From positions 1 through 8,398 of the forward strand of contig NQJH01000115.1 of the NCBI GenBank assembly GCA_002256685.1: a DNA stretch of 8,398 bases, written 5' to 3'. The position numbers were made by a program, and so were the translations under genes. This DNA comes from Methylococcaceae bacterium NSP1-2 (GTDB lineage: Bacteria > Pseudomonadota > Gammaproteobacteria > Methylococcales > Methylomonadaceae). Within the stretch, counting starts at the first letter, position 1; each line of letters starts with the position of its first letter. Below the pieces are notes generated by a model that worked only from the letters and a program-made list of their open reading frames with translations, was not told where the DNA came from and searched no databases. Below are positions 5,510 through 8,398 of the stretch, one piece after another.

Positions 5510-7264
5510 GTGATTGAAAAATTAAGAAATATTGCCATTATTGCCCACGTTGACCACGGTAAAACCACGCTTGTGGACAAGTTACTGCAACAATCGGGTA
5601 CGTTTGCCGCACATACCAAAGTCACCGAGCGCATGATGGACTCCAATGACATTGAAAAAGAACGCGGCATTACCATTTTGGCAAAAAACACCGCGTTAGA
5701 TTGGAACGGCTACCATATCAACATCGTAGACACACCGGGTCATGCTGATTTTGGTGGTGAAGTAGAGCGCGTACTGTCGATGGTTGATTCCGTATTATTG
5801 CTGGTTGATGCGGTTGATGGTCCGATGCCACAAACCCGTTTTGTAACGCAAAAAGCGTTTGCGTTAGGTTTAAAACCGATTGTTGTTATCAACAAAATTG
5901 ACCGTCCTGGTGCGCGTCCTGATTGGGTTGTCGATCAAACGTTTGACTTGTTTGACCGTTTAGGTGCGACCGATGAGCAGTTAGATTTTCCGATTGTCTT
6001 CGCGTCTGCTATTAACGGTTATGCGGGATTAGACTCCTCTGTGTCAGGTGGCGATATGACTCCGCTGTTTCAAACGATTGTGGATAAAGTTAGCCCACCG
6101 CCTGTGAACATCGACGGTCCATTTCAAATGCAAGTAATTAGCCTCGATTACAACACTTACACAGGCGTTATCGGTATCGGTCGTATTCAACGCGGCATAG
6201 TTAAACCAAATCAACCACTCGTTATCGTCAACCGCGAAGGCGTTGAACGTAAATGTCGCATGTTGCAAGTATTCGGTTTCCACGGTTTAGAACGTGTTGA
6301 AGTACAAGAAGCCCGCGCTGGCGATATTATTGCGTTTGCGGGTATCGAAAAATTAGAAATTTCGGATACGATTTGTAGCCCAGAATGTATCGAAACTTTG
6401 CCACCATTGACTGTTGACGAACCGACTGTTTCGATGACTTTCCAAGTCAATAACTCACCGTTTGCAGGCAAAGAAGGTAAATTTGTTACCACCCGCCAAA
6501 TCCGTGATCGTTTAGAAAAAGAATTGCAACATAACGTTGCATTGCATTTATCAGTACTGATTGAAAATATGCGTCGCGAAGGCTTTGAAATGGGGGTTTC
6601 GCGTCCTGAAGTTATTCTAAAAGAAATCGACGGTAAAAAATGCGAACCGTTTGAAATGGTGACCGTCGAAGTCGAAGAAGAGCATCAAGGCTCTATCATG
6701 GAAAAATTGGGCGAGCGTAAAGGCGATTTGACCAATATGGTTCCCGATGGCAAAGGTCGTATTCGTTTAGAATACATGATGCCGTCACGCGGTTTAATTG
6801 GTTTTCAAACTGAATTTATGACGGCCACGTCTGGTTCTGGTTTGCTTTACCACGTTTTCGATCATTACGGTCCAATGAAAGCGGGCGAAGTTGGTAATCG
6901 TATGCGCGGTGTGATGATTTCAATGGTCGCTGGTAAAGCAGTAACTTACTCTTTACACCCACTGCAAGAGCGCGGCGAATTGTTGTTAGTCAATGGCGAT
7001 GAAGTCTATGAAGGCATGTTAGTCGGCTTACATTCACGCACTAATGATTTATGCGTCAATCCTTGCAAACCTAAACAATTAACCAACGTCCGCGCCTCAG
7101 GTACTGACGAAAGTTTAGTATTAGCGCGTATTCAGAAATTAACGCTAGAACAAGCGTTAGAATTTATTGCTGAAGATGAATTGGTTGAAGTGACACCTAA
7201 ATCGATTCGTTTACGCAAAAAATTCTTGACTGAAAACGAGCGTAAAAGAGCGGCTAAGAGTTAG
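5510..7264 (+). CDS. typA: Translational GTPase TypA/BipA
   Basis: This 584-residue product matches the family along its whole length, slightly shorter than the usual 600-615. The GTPase domain shows AHVDHGKTT (12-20, P-loop), ERGITI (51-56, switch I), DTPGH (74-78), NKID (128-131) and SA (166-167). EF-Tu-like domain II follows from about 205, then the EF-G-like domain V region and the TypA-specific C-terminal domain (PSRGLIGFQTEFMTATSGSG; GMLVGLHSRTNDL). It binds the ribosome at the EF-G site and helps large-subunit assembly, chiefly in the cold and under stress. The start is GTG, chosen because MIEKLRNIAIIAHVDHGKTT is the conserved N-terminus and TAGAGAA lies about 6 bases upstream. A possible -10 box TAAAAT is at 5465-5470. 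The gene ends with three stops in a row, TAG TAA TAG (7262-7270). Confidence 0.97.
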   Translation: MIEKLRNIAIIAHVDHGKTTLVDKLLQQSGTFAAHTKVTERMMDSNDIEKERGITILAKNTALDWNGYHINIVDTPGHADFGGEVERVLSMVDSVLLLVDAVDGPMPQTRFVTQKAFALGLKPIVVINKIDRPGARPDWVVDQTFDLFDRLGATDEQLDFPIVFASAINGYAGLDSSVSGGDMTPLFQTIVDKVSPPPVNIDGPFQMQVISLDYNTYTGVIGIGRIQRGIVKPNQPLVIVNREGVERKCRMLQVFGFHGLERVEVQEARAGDIIAFAGIEKLEISDTICSPECIETLPPLTVDEPTVSMTFQVNNSPFAGKEGKFVTTRQIRDRLEKELQHNVALHLSVLIENMRREGFEMGVSRPEVILKEIDGKKCEPFEMVTVEVEEEHQGSIMEKLGERKGDLTNMVPDGKGRIRLEYMMPSRGLIGFQTEFMTATSGSGLLYHVFDHYGPMKAGEVGNRMRGVMISMVAGKAVTYSLHPLQERGELLLVNGDEVYEGMLVGLHSRTNDLCVNPCKPKQLTNVRASGTDESLVLARIQKLTLEQALEFIAEDELVEVTPKSIRLRKKFLTENERKRAAKS

Positions 7265-7289
7265 TAATAGCGGTTTTAATAACGCGTTC

Positions 7290-7322
7290 AGACCTGTCAG
7301 GTTTTTAAAACCCGACAGGTCT
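7290..7322. repeat. 33-bp palindromic repeat, likely typA terminator
   Basis: Sixteen-base arms (AGACCTGTCAGGTTTT and AAAACCCGACAGGTCT) pair around a single T with one A-C mismatch. ATCTTTTG follows on the plus strand. I recall closely similar GACCTGTCAGGTTTT/AAAACCTGACAGGTC palindromes as dispersed repeats in several unrelated bacterial groups, so this is probably a copy of such an element that also stops typA transcripts. Confidence 0.6.
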
Positions 7323-7445
7323 ATCTTTTGCGTAGTGAAGCACCAATTCCTCAGGTGTGGAGCTGAGCCTAACAAGGATGAAACCACTGACTTATCAAGG
7401 AACGATGAATAAATTCAATCATTACCCTCGAAAAACACTCACAAT
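7323..7445. other. Spacer without a convincing gene
   Basis: The stretch between the palindrome and the next terminator has no supported frame. It shows small possible hairpins such as CTCAG-N8-CTGAG around 7351-7368. A small RNA ending at the terminator at 7446-7469 is conceivable, but I see no clear promoter. Confidence 0.3.
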
Positions 7446-7469
7446 AAAACACCTCATTTGGTGTTTTTT
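7446..7469 (+). terminator. Intrinsic terminator in the typA-porin spacer
   Basis: AAAACACC (7446-7453) pairs with GGTGTTTT (7460-7467) around a 6-base loop, and GGTG is followed by six T. This is a well-formed rho-independent terminator about 180 bases past the typA stop. It either backs up the palindrome at 7290-7322 or ends an unrecognised short RNA from 7323-7445. The A-run on the other side could let it work in both directions. Confidence 0.65.
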
Positions 7470-7512
7470 GCAGAAGCCGTATGCGTGCTGGAATTGCACG
7501 TCTGAATTGAAT

Positions 7513-7539
7513 CCACTTTTTTAACCCCCCACTTTTTTA
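7513..7539 (+). repeat. Tandem 11-bp direct repeat upstream of the porin remnant
   Basis: CCACTTTTTTA occurs at 7513-7523 and again at 7529-7539, a 16-bp period, with a C-run between. It lies 27 bases before the porin start codon. It could be a regulator site or replication slippage; no paired promoter boxes are obvious nearby. Confidence 0.35.
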
Positions 7540-7566
7540 TTCCAAATGCCGGTCAAGGTATAACCT

Positions 7567-7847
7567 ATGAGCGACTTAGCAAAATCAAACATAGCTGCTA
7601 TCGCACTGTTGCTTTATGGTTATTCAGCGATTGCAACGGCAGAATTTCCCCTCTATGAAAAAAATTCATTCAAGCTGAGTACTAGCTTTAATTCAGCGGT
7701 AGGGGCTTATTTTACAAAAAACACGAGCTTCGGTGTGGGTCGAGTGCGGTTTATGCAGTCGCTGCACCTAATAAAGGCGGTACACAAGCGTTTGGTGCTA
7801 ACAAAACGGAGCAATTATTTGAGATGATTTTTTATGTCAATTTTTAG
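7567..7847 (+). pseudogene. Outer-membrane porin with the middle deleted and a frameshift
   Basis: Frame 1 from ATG 7567, with AAGG about 9 bases upstream, encodes a signal peptide (NIAAIALLLYGYSAIATA, cleavage after ATA) and the mature start EFPLYEKNSFKLS, then SAVGAYFTKNTSFGVGRV. This resembles the first strands of a Gram-negative porin. From about 7743 the coherent sequence switches to frame 3 (AVYAVAAPNKGGTQAFGANK) and ends FEMIFYVNF with TAG at 7845-7847. That end has the alternating hydrophobic pattern and final Phe of the BAM-recognised beta-signal. Porins are normally 300-400 residues; about 93 codons remain, so most of the barrel appears to have been lost by a deletion near 7737-7750. 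Read in frame 1 alone, a meaningless 86-residue protein ends at 7827. That the two ends come from one gene is inference. Confidence 0.6.
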
Positions 7848-7870
7848 CGAGCAATGTCAGGGCGCGTACC

Positions 7871-8398
7871 ATGAAGCTAAGTCATAAACTCAGTTTAACG
7901 GTGGTGTTAGGCATTTTCTTGGTGACTGTGCCGGGTGTTGCCGTGATGTATAAGTTGGCGCGTGACTATTATTTAGTATCGACTATCAAGACCTTGGAAA
8001 CCGATACGCGTAGCCATATCGCCTTGCAACTCAGTAGCTTACAACGAGCGGAAAAAAGTCTGGAGACATTGGCTAATACCTTACGAAAGGCATTGCGAGT
8101 ACCCCCCGTTGCTGGAGAAATTGCCGAATTTGATCGCCGAGTTGTCAAAGATGAACTGGGGGTTGTGCGTAATCGCCGTGAATTATTTGACGGTCACACA
8201 CAGGCGGGAATTTTTATACCGAAAGGGGTGGTGTTAACGGACGATATTAAACGCACCAAACTACGCGCGATGGATGTATTGAGTAGTTTCGGTCTAGCCG
8301 CGTTAAACCATTACGATGGCGTTTGGTTCGATCAACTCAATAAAACCTCGGTGATTTTCTGGCGGCGCGATGCTGACTTTATTTATAAATTAGAACCC
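7871..8398 (+). CDS. Membrane sensor protein, N-terminal part (signal-transduction protein, truncated by window end)
   Basis: The frame is open for 176 codons to the last base. It begins MKLSHKLSLTVVLGIF, with AGGG 8 bases upstream. One membrane helix (about residues 8-26, LSLTVVLGIFLVTVPGVAV) is followed by a long region starting with an amphipathic helix (TIKTLETDTRSHIALQLSSL) and mixed alpha/beta sequence including NHYDGVWFDQL and VIFWRRDADFIYKL. This layout is that of an extracytoplasmic Cache-like sensor domain of a histidine kinase, diguanylate cyclase or chemoreceptor; a second membrane helix and the output domain would lie beyond the window. The output type cannot be decided here. It starts 23 bases after the porin remnant, so it may once have shared a transcript with it. 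Confidence 0.65.
   Translation, partial: MKLSHKLSLTVVLGIFLVTVPGVAVMYKLARDYYLVSTIKTLETDTRSHIALQLSSLQRAEKSLETLANTLRKALRVPPVAGEIAEFDRRVVKDELGVVRNRRELFDGHTQAGIFIPKGVVLTDDIKRTKLRAMDVLSSFGLAALNHYDGVWFDQLNKTSVIFWRRDADFIYKLEP

Noticed and set aside
6211..6492. Minus-strand frame opposite typA
   Set aside because: Shadow of a fully conserved GTPase gene with no independent support.
7378..7524. 48-codon plus-strand frame starting MKPLTYQGTMNK
   Set aside because: It runs through the intrinsic terminator at 7446-7469, the AAGG is too close to the ATG, and the composition is not protein-like.
7513..7539. Start of a CRISPR array or integron attachment site
   Set aside because: Only two 11-bp copies with a 5-bp gap and no spacer-like structure or integrase nearby.

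Overview
The window looks like chromosome of a Gram-negative gammaproteobacterium of moderate to low GC with strong preference for TTA leucine codons. The evidence is a WbpL/WbpM-type O-antigen gene pair, a porin with an outer-membrane C-terminal signature, a LysR regulator and a TypA/BipA GTPase of proteobacterial type. A sulfur-oxidising Thiotrichales or Beggiatoa-like lineage is a guess from overall resemblance only.

Left part (1-2143): the end of a surface-polysaccharide locus on the + strand. The C-terminus of a WbpL/WecA-type polyprenyl-phosphate sugar-1-phosphate transferase overlaps by ATGA a WbpM-type nucleotide-sugar dehydratase/epimerase. The WbpM-type gene is frameshifted between its membrane N-terminus (205-501) and its intact catalytic part (open from 452 to 2143).

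Middle (2144-3604): a compact divergent unit. A 48-residue two-helix membrane protein (2272-2418, minus) is transcribed away from a LysR-type regulator (2696-3604, plus). Between them lies a perfect 23-bp palindrome (2506-2528). It is centred about 65 bp upstream of the predicted start point of the small gene, where LysR activators usually bind. The small gene's 3' region carries CU-rich anti-Shine-Dalgarno-like motifs and ends in a strong intrinsic terminator directed leftwards (2146-2187).

Right part: a family 2 glycosyltransferase on the minus strand (3618-4721), a decayed class I methyltransferase remnant (about 4774-5003), a single-domain rhodanese (5004-5396), the translational GTPase TypA/BipA (5510-7264), a 300-bp spacer with a 33-bp palindromic repeat and an intrinsic terminator, a collapsed porin gene (7567-7847), and the N-terminal sensor part of a membrane signalling protein running off the window (7871 onwards).

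Three genes (wbpM-like, methyltransferase, porin) appear broken by internal deletions that leave recognisable sequence on both sides in different frames. This suggests genome decay, or indel errors in the assembly. No CRISPR array, rRNA, tRNA, complete insertion sequence or phage gene was found. The most interesting candidate for an undescribed system is the LysR regulator / palindrome / small membrane protein module with its possible RNA-acting 3' region.
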